Position numbers and translations under genes: made by a program. Of a DNA stretch of 64,000 nt, positions 1-9,212 are shown piece after piece; the first letter of the stretch is position 1; every line of letters starts with the position of its first letter. The DNA comes from Actinomycetes bacterium (GTDB taxonomy: Bacteria; Actinomycetota; Thermoleophilia; Solirubrobacterales; Solirubrobacteraceae). The notes beneath the pieces were generated by a model. That model worked only from the letters and a program-made list of their open reading frames with translations, searched no databases and was not told where the DNA came from. The stretch lies in NCBI GenBank assembly GCA_021784895.1, contig JAJYHG010000152.1:1-64000 (forward strand). Reading direction: 5' to 3'.

Positions 1-77
1 CCTGTGAACAAATGCAATCGCACCAGGTCAGCTGGACGGGACGACACGACGATCGGGACGAAGCGGGTGTCGGCCGT

Positions 78-1286
78 TCAGGTGCCGGGGATATCTACCT
101 GATGCCATTGGTGGCCGCCGTCGGTGGTGCGCCATAGCGTGTTGGTCGATGCCTCCGGATCCTGTTGGACGATCCAGCCGATGTTGTCGGAGGGGAACAC
201 TACGACCGGCGGTGTCGGCGAGCCGAAGCTGTAGAACAGGGCTGGGAAGGTGTGGTTGGTCGTGATCGTGTGCCACGTCCGGCCGGCGTCATCTGTGACC
301 AGGATCCGGTTTCCATACACCAGGCGCCAGCTTCGCGCGGTGAGCGTATCGACAAGCCACGGTTTGCCTGGTCCTGGTGGCACCACCGGACTCCAATCGC
401 TGCCCGCGTCCGTTGTGCGGTACACGATGGTCCTGGTGCCGACGCGCTGATCGACTGTGTAACCGACCGCGCCGAATCGACCGTTGATAGTCGGCTGGCC
501 CGCAAACATGGCTCCGTAGCCGGCCTGCGGCGGCGGACCGACGTCCCGCGGTGGCACAGCCACCGTTCGCCGGATCCACCTGCGGCCACCGTTCTCGGTC
601 TCATACAGCGGCGCGACACCTGCCGCGGTCCCAAAGGCCGCCCAGCCAACGTTCGCCGTGGTGAACTCGATGTTCTTGTCACCCCCGAACGGAAGCGCCG
701 CCGGCGAAAACGAATGGGGAGACGTCCGAGACACGACCTGCCAGCTACGAGCCCCATCAATGGTGCGATACAGCGTCACGCTCTCGCTGCCGGCCGCAGC
801 CCCAATCGCGGCACACCACCCGTGGCTCACGGATACGAAGTCGAGCGCGCACGAAGGCGGCTTGGGTCCGAGCACCCGCCACTTCCTGCCCCCGTCGGTG
901 GTCGCGATCACCGATTGCGGAGCTTCCGCGCCCAGTCCGCCGTACCAGACCCAGGCATCATCGGCATTCAGCGCGAACAACCCGTTGATCCAGTGCTTTG
1001 CGCCCTGGACGCTCAGCCCAGGCGGAGTGACATCCGACCAGCGCACTCCACCATCGGTGCTCAGCTTGATCCCCTGCGCACCACCACCCGCAGCCGGACC
1101 GTATTCATCCTGGGTGAACACCCACACGGTGTCAGCGCCACGAACCCACGCTTCCTGCAAGCTTTGCGCTTCGGGCACGGCCGGCGAACCAACAGCGACC
1201 GTGCTGCCAGCAACCGCCAACAGCACCACCGCTGCGCCAAGACAAACAATCCGAGAGCGCGACCCCACAACCGCAGATTGCACCAC
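78..1286 (-). CDS. Secreted Ycf48-like/BNR-repeat beta-propeller protein
   Basis: 402-aa ORF, N-terminal hydrophobic signal segment, repeated TTDGGxxW / TxDGGxxWxxV blades. Confidence 0.75.
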   Translation of the reverse strand: MVQSAVVGSRSRIVCLGAAVVLLAVAGSTVAVGSPAVPEAQSLQEAWVRGADTVWVFTQDEYGPAAGGGAQGIKLSTDGGVRWSDVTPPGLSVQGAKHWINGLFALNADDAWVWYGGLGAEAPQSVIATTDGGRKWRVLGPKPPSCALDFVSVSHGWCAAIGAAAGSESVTLYRTIDGARSWQVVSRTSPHSFSPAALPFGGDKNIEFTTANVGWAAFGTAAGVAPLYETENGGRRWIRRTVAVPPRDVGPPPQAGYGAMFAGQPTINGRFGAVGYTVDQRVGTRTIVYRTTDAGSDWSPVVPPGPGKPWLVDTLTARSWRLVYGNRILVTDDAGRTWHTITTNHTFPALFYSFGSPTPPVVVFPSDNIGWIVQQDPEASTNTLWRTTDGGHQWHQVDIPGT

Positions 1287-1584
1287 ACAGCCGATCTGTG
1301 ACCATCACGGATCGTCGCCAAGGCGATCACGTTGATGCGCGCGGCCACAACTACCAAAGGAATAGTCGGCTGGCTGCTCGCTTGCCGCGAGCGAGGAGGT
1401 GCGCGCCTGGCGTTTGGGCGTCGCGACGCGGGATGCGGATGTAGGGGTTGCTTCGGCTAATCGCCATCGACGTTGTCCGCGGGGGCGCCGGGGGCGCGCG
1501 AGAATCTCTGGTGGATGTGTCGATGCTGCGTGTTCTCGTTCGACGTTGTTGTAGAACACGTCCTATCAGCATGAGGAGGCAACA

Positions 1585-2010
1585 ATGAGGTTCATGGTCC
1601 TGGTTCCTGGTAGCCCGGAGTCTGAGGCGGGGGAGATCCCAAGCACGGAGCTGTTGGAGGCGATGACTAGCTACAACGAGGAGCTAGTGAAGGCGGGTGT
1701 CATGCTCGCTGCGGACGGTCTGCATCCGACCTCGCGGGGCGCGAAGGTGCGCTTTGAGGGGGGCGAGCGTCGGGTCATTGATGGGCCGTTCACCGAGGCC
1801 AAGGAGATCGTCGGGGGCTACTGGATCTGGGAGTGCTCCTCGCGCGAGGAGGCGCTTGAGTGGCTCAAGCGCGCACCGTTCGACGGCGGCACGGAGATCG
1901 AGTTGCGCCCGATCTTCGAGGCCGAGGACTTCGGCGATCAGCTCACTGCTGAGCTGCGCGAGCGCGAAGCGCGGATGCGGGAGCAGACCGCTGAGCGGGA
2001 CGTCGAGTAG
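1585..2010 (+). CDS. YCII-related DGPF-domain protein
   Basis: MRFMVLVPG... with VIDGPFTEAKEIVGGYWIWE motif typical of DGPF/YCII proteins; directly followed by ECF sigma gene. Confidence 0.9.
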   Translation: MRFMVLVPGSPESEAGEIPSTELLEAMTSYNEELVKAGVMLAADGLHPTSRGAKVRFEGGERRVIDGPFTEAKEIVGGYWIWECSSREEALEWLKRAPFDGGTEIELRPIFEAEDFGDQLTAELREREARMREQTAERDVE

Positions 2011-2013
2011 ACG

Positions 2014-3273
2014 ATGTTGGCGTCGGCCACCCAGCGGACGATCGATGCCGTCTGGCGGATGGAGTCAGCCCGGCTGATCGCCGGGCTGACTCGCATCGTG
2101 CGCGACGTGTCGGTCGCTGAGGACCTGGCGCAGGACGCGTTGGTCGCCGCCTTGGAGCAGTGGCCACGGTCGGGCATCCCGGATAACCCCGCGGCGTGGT
2201 TGATGACCGCCGCTAAGCGTCGAGGCATCGATGCGCTGCGCCGCCAGGTCAAGCTGGAACGCAAGCAGGAGCTAATCGCTCGCGAGCTGGAACTTCTGCA
2301 GCAGCTCGACCGTGACGACCTCTTCGCACAGATCGACGATGTACAGGACGACGTTCTGCGCCTGATCTTCATGACCTGCCACCCGGTCCTGTCCCGTGAC
2401 GCGCGCGTCGCGTTGACGCTGCGGCTGCTTGGCGGCCTATCGACGCCAGAGATCGCACGCGCATTCCTGATCGGCGAGGGAACCGTCGCGCAGCGGATCG
2501 TGCGCGCGAAGCGAACGCTGTCCGCAGCGCGCGTGCCGTTCGAGATCCCTGCCCGCGACGAGCTTGCCGACCGACTGCCCGCGGTGCTCGAGGTTATCTA
2601 CCTCGTCTTCAACGAAGGCTACGCCGCCACCGCCGGCGAGCACTGGATCCGCCCGGAGCTCTGCCGGGACGCGCTGCGCCTCGGGCGCATCCTCGCCGCG
2701 CTCATGCCCCGCAACGGCGAGGCCCATGGTCTGCTGGCCCTGATGGAGCTCCAAGCCTCCCGGCTGCCGGCACGCGTCGGAGCAGGCGGTGAGCCGGTGC
2801 TGCTCGCCGACCAGGATCGCGCGCTCTGGGATCACCTGCTCGTCGCGCGTGGCCTTGCCGGCCTGCGCCGCGCCGAGGAGCTCAGCGACGCACTGGGCCC
2901 ATACACGCTACAGGCCGCTATCGCCGCCTGCCACGCCCGCGCAGGCAGCCTCCAGGAGACCGACTGGCCACGGATCGTCGCGCTCTACGACGCACTGGCC
3001 GCGCTCACCGGCTCCCCCGTTGTCGAGCTCAACCGTGCCGTAGCGGTATCCAGAGCGTACGGTCCCGTGGCCGGGCTCGAGCTCGTCGACGCGCTGGCTG
3101 ACGAACCCGCGCTGCGCGACTACCACCTCCTGCCAAGCATCCGTGGCGACCTCTACGCCCGTCTGGGGCGCCAGGCGCAGGCACGCGAGCAGTTCGCGCT
3201 GGCGGCCAGCCTCTGCGCAAACGACCGGGAACGCAAACTGCTGCTCGCGCGAGCAGCCTCCACCAAAACATGA
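2014..3273 (+). CDS. ECF sigma factor with long C-terminal extension (ECF42/SigJ-like, DUF6596 type)
   Basis: 419 aa; sigma2 region RIVRDVSVAEDLAQDALVAALEQWP, sigma4 LGGLSTPEIARAFLIGEGTVAQRIVRAK, C-terminal helical extension; 3 nt after DGPF gene. Confidence 0.9.
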   Translation: MLASATQRTIDAVWRMESARLIAGLTRIVRDVSVAEDLAQDALVAALEQWPRSGIPDNPAAWLMTAAKRRGIDALRRQVKLERKQELIARELELLQQLDRDDLFAQIDDVQDDVLRLIFMTCHPVLSRDARVALTLRLLGGLSTPEIARAFLIGEGTVAQRIVRAKRTLSAARVPFEIPARDELADRLPAVLEVIYLVFNEGYAATAGEHWIRPELCRDALRLGRILAALMPRNGEAHGLLALMELQASRLPARVGAGGEPVLLADQDRALWDHLLVARGLAGLRRAEELSDALGPYTLQAAIAACHARAGSLQETDWPRIVALYDALAALTGSPVVELNRAVAVSRAYGPVAGLELVDALADEPALRDYHLLPSIRGDLYARLGRQAQAREQFALAASLCANDRERKLLLARAASTKT

Positions 3274-3511
3274 AACCCGGGCGACGGCGCCGCGCAGCAG
3301 ACACGGCTCCAGCTGCCGACCACGTTGCGATATCCCGCTCGGTCTGATCCACCGCCAGCACTCCGCGGGAGCATGCGCTCCGACATACGGGATACCGCGA
3401 GCCGTCGCCCTCTCCGCGCATCTCAGGACTTTCGGCCGCGCGTCCGAGATGCCCGTGCCCGTAGAGGAGCGGGACCGCCGCGTCGCCCCCGCGTCCTGGG
3501 AATCGGGGAGA

Positions 3512-3922
3512 ATGGCGAGGATGAGCCGTCGCGCAGCAGTGTCGTTGATGGTGGTCGTGTTCTTGGTGCTGGGGCTGGGAGAAGCCAGCGCCAGCACCTC
3601 GTGGCCTTTGCGGTCAAATCCAGTGAGTTCGGCGCTTGGATGGTTCCAGGCGATCAACGCCCACGACCGGGGGCGCCTGCTGTATTGCGTGGCCCCGAGC
3701 GCTCGGAAACAGATGGCCTGGGCGCAGCCGTCACGCACATGGCCGAAGTTCAAGGCCTTGGACTGCAGTCGCATCAGCGTGGGCGCGACCCGCGCCCATC
3801 TTCGCTGTACGTTCAAGGAACTAGGGCCCCTGGCCGTTGTGGGAAATCGGGACAGCTTCTGGGACCTCTACCTACGCCGCGTCAAGCGGGCGTGGCTGAT
3901 CACGGGTTACGGGCAGGGATAG
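3512..3922 (+). CDS. Small secreted hypothetical protein
   Basis: In-frame ATG inside ORF 3143..3922; signal peptide MARMSRRAAVSLMVVVFLVLGLGEASA then ~110 aa with Cys residues. Confidence 0.55.
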   Translation: MARMSRRAAVSLMVVVFLVLGLGEASASTSWPLRSNPVSSALGWFQAINAHDRGRLLYCVAPSARKQMAWAQPSRTWPKFKALDCSRISVGATRAHLRCTFKELGPLAVVGNRDSFWDLYLRRVKRAWLITGYGQG

Positions 3923-4056
3923 CCAGCGCTGTCCGCTTTCCCGCGGCCGACGACGAGTTCTCTCCACCCGTAGCGGTTCCATCGCCCTAGCCGCGCGCGT
4001 TGCAGGCTTCTTGGGGTCGCCGGGAAGGTGCCCGTCGCGATGCGAGAGCAGGTCTG

Positions 4057-4455
4057 TCAGCCGTGCGTCGGCACGACCACTCGCGCATCGACAGTGCGCC
4101 ACCGCTGATCGAAGGTCCAGATTACGTCGGCGCCGATCAGGTTGGCGACTGCCAAGGAGATTGCGTCGGGCAGGCTGAGCGCCCGGTGACTGGCGCGCAT
4201 CGCAGCTGCGTCATCGGCAATCGCGGCTGTAACCGGGACCGTCTCGCAACCATCGACAAAATCGCGGGCACCGGTGAGCCGACCGCCTCCCGCTGCGGAC
4301 GGGCCGACCAGGATCTCCGCACGTGAGGTCGCGGCCAAGACAAGCTCATCCTCGGCCGCCGAAGCGAGCGCGTTCGCTGCCGCCTGGTGGTGCACGTCGC
4401 TGACGGAGAGAGCAGCGATCCCGACGCTCGCGTCGAGGACGATCAGCCGCGCCAA
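4057..4455 (-). CDS. Type II toxin, PIN-domain ribonuclease (VapC-like)
   Basis: MARLIVLDASVGIAAL..., ...RASHRALSLPDAISLAVANLIGADVIWTFDQRW: PIN-domain acidic motifs; overlaps RHH antitoxin. Confidence 0.85.
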   Translation of the reverse strand: MARLIVLDASVGIAALSVSDVHHQAAANALASAAEDELVLAATSRAEILVGPSAAGGGRLTGARDFVDGCETVPVTAAIADDAAAMRASHRALSLPDAISLAVANLIGADVIWTFDQRWRTVDARVVVPTHG

Positions 4456-4703
4456 CCCGAGCGAACGTCGTCGAGGTAGCCGGGGGGGTAGACGGACTGA
4501 TCGAGTGAGCCGATTGCCGATAGCAGCCGCGCCCGGCGGGCCGCGCGCTCAGCCTGACCCGAGGGCGCCCCGAGCAGCTCGTGCCGAACCGCTGTACGGA
4601 TCAGTTCGGCCTCGCTCGTTCCACGGTCCTTTGCCGCGACCTTGAGCTCCTGGTGTAGCTCGTCTGGGAGATAAACCGTCGTCTTCACCACGCACCACAG
4701 CAT
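4443..4703 (-). CDS. Ribbon-helix-helix antitoxin (VapB-like)
   Basis: VKTTVYLPDELHQELKVAAKDRGTSEAELIRTAVRHEL RHH/CopG fold signature; overlaps PIN toxin by 13 nt. Confidence 0.85.
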   Translation of the reverse strand: MLWCVVKTTVYLPDELHQELKVAAKDRGTSEAELIRTAVRHELLGAPSGQAERAARRARLLSAIGSLDQSVYPPGYLDDVRSGWRG

Positions 4704-4707
4704 ACCC

Positions 4708-4718
4708 TACGTGACGTA
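4708..4718. promoter_or_regulatory. Candidate VapB operator palindrome TACGTGACGTA
   Basis: Perfect 5-bp inverted repeat around a central G immediately 5' of the vapB-like start. Confidence 0.35.
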
Positions 4719-4934
4719 TGGCAACCTTGGCTTCCGGCCCGCCTTGCTGGCCGCGCGAAGTGCGCATCTCGGCGCATCGGGCAAGACACCTTCGCCGGGG
4801 CGAATGCGGGTGAGTGGGGTGTCGGTTGTTGGGGGACCGCGGCGATGCTTAGCAGGACCCGGAAGCGAAAGACGGGCCGGAATGCTGGGGCGCTACGACC
4901 AACGAGTCCTTGATCCGTGGCTTAATCCCGGGGT

Positions 4935-5762
4935 ATGCGGTACGTGCAAGACGAGTGGTTCACGGCCCCTGACGACCTCGACACTGTGCTGTGGAGATAC
5001 ATCAGCTTCACGAAGCTCGTCTCGCTGCTTGACACCCGGTCGCTGTTCTTCGCGCGGGCCGATACTTTGGGCGACCCATTTGAGGGATCCATCACGCGCG
5101 CGAGTCGTGAGGCCCGGAACGAAGCCCGCGCTGACGCAGATCCCGACGACGAGCTGTACGTCTCCATGATGTACCGATGGATCCGACTTCACACTTTTGT
5201 GAACTGCTGGAACCGCGGCGATGTCGAGGGTGCGGCCCTCTGGGGGCTGTATGTGCCGCCGGAGGGCGGGGTAGCCATCAAGTCATCATTTAGGCGTCTG
5301 ACGAGAAGCTTCGGAGCCGCTCGGGGAGTCACGCGCAACTCGCATGAAGACGGCTCGTTTCTCATGGGCGACGGGGTCTACGACGGCCAGGTGCGCTACG
5401 TCGACTATGACCGAGACCTCATACCCGAGCATATGAGCCTGCCGCAATTCGTCCATAAGCGACGGAGCTTTGAGTTTGAGAACGAGGTTCGTGCGCTCTT
5501 CCAGCGATTCCCTCCGCCCAAGTCGCGGGACGAACATAAGGTGTCGTTCGACATCCAAGGGACAGCAACAACCGTCGGCGAGGAGGAGAACCTACCCGCC
5601 GGAGAACTCGTGCGCGTGAGTCTCAGCACGCTGATAGACGCAATCCACGTCTCCCCAGTCGCGCCGCCGTGGTTCGCGGATCTGGTGCGCTCCGTCTGCG
5701 CACGCTACAGGCTTGACAAGCCGGTCGTGCAGTCGAGCCTTGCAGATGAGCCCGTGTATTGA
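4935..5762 (+). CDS. DUF2971 domain protein
   Basis: LWRYISFTKLVSLLDTRSLFFARADTLGDPFEGS ... FVNCWN ... YGQVRYVDY-like block, typical DUF2971 pattern. Confidence 0.85.
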   Translation: MRYVQDEWFTAPDDLDTVLWRYISFTKLVSLLDTRSLFFARADTLGDPFEGSITRASREARNEARADADPDDELYVSMMYRWIRLHTFVNCWNRGDVEGAALWGLYVPPEGGVAIKSSFRRLTRSFGAARGVTRNSHEDGSFLMGDGVYDGQVRYVDYDRDLIPEHMSLPQFVHKRRSFEFENEVRALFQRFPPPKSRDEHKVSFDIQGTATTVGEEENLPAGELVRVSLSTLIDAIHVSPVAPPWFADLVRSVCARYRLDKPVVQSSLADEPVY

Positions 5763-5900
5763 GGGGGCGCCGCGATCGCTTCGACCGATGCCGGCCACGC
5801 TGAGCGCGATCACAATGGCGATGGAGGAGTTACGCCTGGAGGAGTCACCCGCGCTTGCCTCAAAGCAGGTCCGTGCCAGAGTCGGGGTAGACACCTCGTA

Positions 5901-5994
5901 TTCGCCAAATCCCTGACGCGCGCCTGGTCGCCAATGCGCTAGCCAGGCGAGCGCAGTCTGAATCGTGGAAGCGATAGCGATCGCCAACCCCTAC
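5901..5994. repeat. Dispersed intergenic repeat copy 1 (contains GAAGCGATAGCGATCGCC)
   Basis: ~94-nt segment matching 8034..8127 (CTGAATC...AAGCGATAGCGATCGCC...CCCCT, TCGCCAAATCC at left end). Confidence 0.6.
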
Positions 5995-6373
5995 TAGCCG
6001 CGCAAAGCGGATCGGCGAGCAGCGCGCGTCGAGATTCCCCTACAAGCGTCACGGGAGCTTCGCGACCACGGCGTTCCGCCCTATGGGAGCGGCGTGCGGG
6101 TCAGCCGAGTTCGATCCGATCGCGGGTGCGTGTCTCCGCGTGGTATGACTCCAGCTCGGGCTCGGAGTTCGCTTTGACGCATGCGGCTGGCGCATCCGGC
6201 TCTCGCGTTGATCGAGTTGAGCATGGTGCGCGTGGTGCGCTCCCAGAGCCCGGTGCTCAGCTTCAGCCTGGAGCGTGAGCTGGTCCTCGGGCTGGCTGGC
6301 ACCTTGATAGTGGTCGAAGTGATACCCGCTTCACACGGCCGGTGCGGTTTGCGGCCGGTCGCGTCGCTGGTCG

Positions 6374-6991
6374 GTGTTCGTGACGGATTTCGGGTTCGGG
6401 GACGATAAGCAGGTCATGGAGCGTGTTTTGAGCGATGCGGAGCTGCTTGTCCAGTCGGTAGCCGAGCCACGCTGGTTCGGCGAGATATATGAGCGTCACG
6501 GTGTGCCCGTCCGCCGGTACGTCGTGCGCCGCGTCGGTTTGGCGGACGCTGAGGATCTCACGGCCGAGGTGTTCATCAAGGCATTTGGTGTCCGCGACCG
6601 CTACCGCCCGGTGTATTCCAGTGCGCTGCCGTGGCTTCTGGGAATCGCTAACCATGTCGTCGGCGATCACCGCCGCGCCGAACAGCGACGGCTGCATGCG
6701 CTTGAACGGCTCAGTCGCGAACGGCCCGCGAGCCCGACGCCAGCCGCCGGTCTTCTTCCGGGCACGCTCAAAGCGTTGCGCGCTTTGAAGCCGGTGGACC
6801 GCGACACGCTGCTGTTGATGGTATGGGGCGAGCTAACTCGAGATGAGGTCGCCTACGCACTCGCAGTCCCGGTCGGGACGGTCAACTCGAGGATCGCGCG
6901 CGCCCGAAAACGTCTGGCAGCAGAACTAGCACCGACAAGGACCCGGAGAACTACTGGACTGAATGGAGAGACACATGGCGAGGTTGTTTGA
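6374..6991 (+). CDS. ECF-type RNA polymerase sigma factor
   Basis: ERHGVPVRRYVVRRVGLADAEDLTAEVFIKAF and LTRDEVAYALAVPVGTVNSRIARARKRL; start could be 6416. Confidence 0.88.
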   Translation: MFVTDFGFGDDKQVMERVLSDAELLVQSVAEPRWFGEIYERHGVPVRRYVVRRVGLADAEDLTAEVFIKAFGVRDRYRPVYSSALPWLLGIANHVVGDHRRAEQRRLHALERLSRERPASPTPAAGLLPGTLKALRALKPVDRDTLLLMVWGELTRDEVAYALAVPVGTVNSRIARARKRLAAELAPTRTRRTTGLNGETHGEVV

Positions 6992-7901
6992 GCTTTTGCT
7001 CGAGGCCCGTGACCTGGGCGTCGGCATCTCTCCCGAGAGTGGCGATCTAAGCGATCTCCGGATTCGCGCTCGTCTCGCGAACACGATCAACCCTACCGGC
7101 CGTCAGTCGCGTGGACGGTGGCCCAGACGGTTCAGGCTGACTCCCGCGGCCGTCGTGATCGTGTGCGCGCTGACAGCAGCGACCGCGACCGCCGCCGTTC
7201 TTGGCGGGCCTGTCACGAGCTTGTTTCGCGCCAACCCAGAAGCGACCGGGCCCGACCGGCTGTTCCTTCAACAAATCGGACACGTCGCCCCGTCCTCTGT
7301 TGGACTGGTGGCGCAGAAGAGCGTGCCTGCCTACGGGCATGTGCAGTTCTGGGCAGCGCACACAACTCGTGCAGGCGGGTTCTGCTTTGCGCTGAAGCTC
7401 CCTGACGGCGCCTGGGCCAACGATCCGGCAGAGAGCCAGGCCGCGCTCACCCAGGCCGGTTCCATGGGTGGCACCGTCCCCGGCTGTTTCACCACCCGCC
7501 GTCAAGCCAGCATCAAATACCGGGAGCCTGCCGCCTCACTGGAAGCTTGGACAGCTGACGTCAAGAGCAACAACGGGAAGTACTGGACGATCTACTACGG
7601 CTATGTGGAGGCGCGAGGCAAGCCCACCACCGTCCGAGACGCGCGCACAGGCTACAGCGCGCGCGTCAACCGACACGGCTACTACATCCTCGTCGACCCC
7701 ACCCCGACCATCGCCAAAGCCGGTCTCGGGCCCGCCGGCAGCAGCACCCTATGCGAAGGCTGCGACCTCGGTGAGCTCCAAGTCCTCAACGCCGCCGGCG
7801 CTCAGCTGTCCCCCAACTACACCGCCCGGCGCAGCCAGCATCCAGCTCGCCCGAGCAGCGGCAGCGGCTCAGCCGGTGCCGCCAGCGGCAGCAGCAGCTG
7901 A
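6963..7901 (+). CDS. Membrane-anchored protein, probable sigma-locus partner
   Basis: 312 aa, TM segment AAVVIVCALTAATATAAVL after ~60 cytosolic aa, overlaps sigma gene stop by 29 nt. Confidence 0.7.
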   Translation: MERHMARLFELLLEARDLGVGISPESGDLSDLRIRARLANTINPTGRQSRGRWPRRFRLTPAAVVIVCALTAATATAAVLGGPVTSLFRANPEATGPDRLFLQQIGHVAPSSVGLVAQKSVPAYGHVQFWAAHTTRAGGFCFALKLPDGAWANDPAESQAALTQAGSMGGTVPGCFTTRRQASIKYREPAASLEAWTADVKSNNGKYWTIYYGYVEARGKPTTVRDARTGYSARVNRHGYYILVDPTPTIAKAGLGPAGSSTLCEGCDLGELQVLNAAGAQLSPNYTARRSQHPARPSSGSGSAGAASGSSS

Positions 7902-8033
7902 GCGGCCCCGGACACCCGCCATCAGCACCGGCCACCCCACAACCCGCTGCGCCCAAGAAAGCCAGCAGCCTCTCCGCCGAGAGTCGCGCCACGACAGGAA
8001 AGCGCAACTACTCGCCATTTGCGATCTTCCGTC

Positions 8034-8127
8034 CTCGCCAAATCCGGAGCCGGCGCGTAGTCGCCATTCCAATAGCGAAGCGGTCGCGGTCTGAATCTCG
8101 AAAGCGATAGCGATCGCCCATCCCCTG
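8034..8127. repeat. Dispersed intergenic repeat copy 2
   Basis: See copy 1 at 5901..5994; also 94 nt long. Confidence 0.6.
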
Positions 8128-8257
8128 TGTTAGCGCGGCTGGTTCGCTCGGTAAGCGGTTGTTTTGCCAAGGGGCCAGAGCGGGACTCTCGTTTGCCGTG
8201 GACGGTTAGTTCAGCTGGGGCTGGTTTGTCACAGAATCCGCTCGGGAGTCAACTTGT

Positions 8258-8931
8258 ATGGGTATGTCAGGCGGCGGTGATCGTGATGCGGTGCTTGTCG
8301 GGCGTGTAGCCGGTGGTGATCGTGCGGCGTTTGGCGAGATCTATGATCGTTATCTGCCGTTGGTGCTGCGCTGGTTGCTGCGTGAGACCGGTAACCGTGA
8401 GACGGCTGCTGATCTTGCGGCTGAGACTTTCGCCGCGGCTCTGATCGCCTCGCCGCGCTACCGGCCTTCCAAAGGCACGGTCGGTGCGTGGCTGCTGGGT
8501 ATCGCGCGCAACAAGTTGCGTGAGAGCCGCCGTCATCGTCGCGTCGAGAACTCGGCGAGGCGGCGTGTCGGTCTCGATCGGATCGAGCTGACCGATGCTG
8601 ATCTGGAGCGCATCGATGAGCTGGTCAGCCTCAGCCCTGGTGTTGTTGAGCTGTTTGACGCTTTGCCGCTGGTGTTGCGCGAGGCTGTTGAGCAGCGGGT
8701 GATCGAGGAGCGAACCAGACGTTCGCGACCTACACCAACATCAAGAGCGGCCAGATGCTCCGCTACTCGCAGCTGTACCCCGTCAACTGCCGCGGCAAAT
8801 ATGTGATCACCGTCGGATACGTCGCTGCCGCACCACCCCAAGCAACTGACGACACCAACGGTGGCGGTAACGGAACCCCAGGCACCGACGGCTCGGTTAT
8901 CGTCGGCCGTGCAACCTTCACGATTCGCTGA
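8258..8931 (+). pseudogene. ECF sigma factor fused out of frame to the C-terminus of a secreted protein (deletion remnant)
   Basis: Sigma ORF 8258..8806 loses sigma4 after VEQRVIEE; from ~8714 the +1 frame reads NQTFATYTNIKSGQMLRYSQLYPVNCRGKYVITVGYVAAA...GSVIVGRATFTIR* to 8931. Confidence 0.65.
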
Positions 8932-9212
8932 CCGACTCCGACTCGACACCCGCGAACGGCGTCCCCCTCATCACGCTTCAGCGTAGGCCCAGAGACCTCA
9001 TGGTTCCCGGTGGCCCGGCTGAGCTTGCCGGTGTCGGCGGCCTCGCCGGTGAGGTCTTGGCGGGTCGATGAACGTGCGCGTGGCTGTCGCTCGGCCCGCC
9101 CTTTCACGCCTGTCCTTGCCTGTCGTTGCCGCCGACGCGGTGCCCGGCAGGCGATCGACCAAGACTCAGCGGAAAGGCCGCCGACACCGGCACGCCCGGC
9201 CAGACCGCTTTG

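Noticed and set aside
165-1301. 378-aa ORF antisense to the beta-propeller gene
   Set aside because: Arg/Pro-rich shadow ORF; the minus-strand frame has recognisable repeats.
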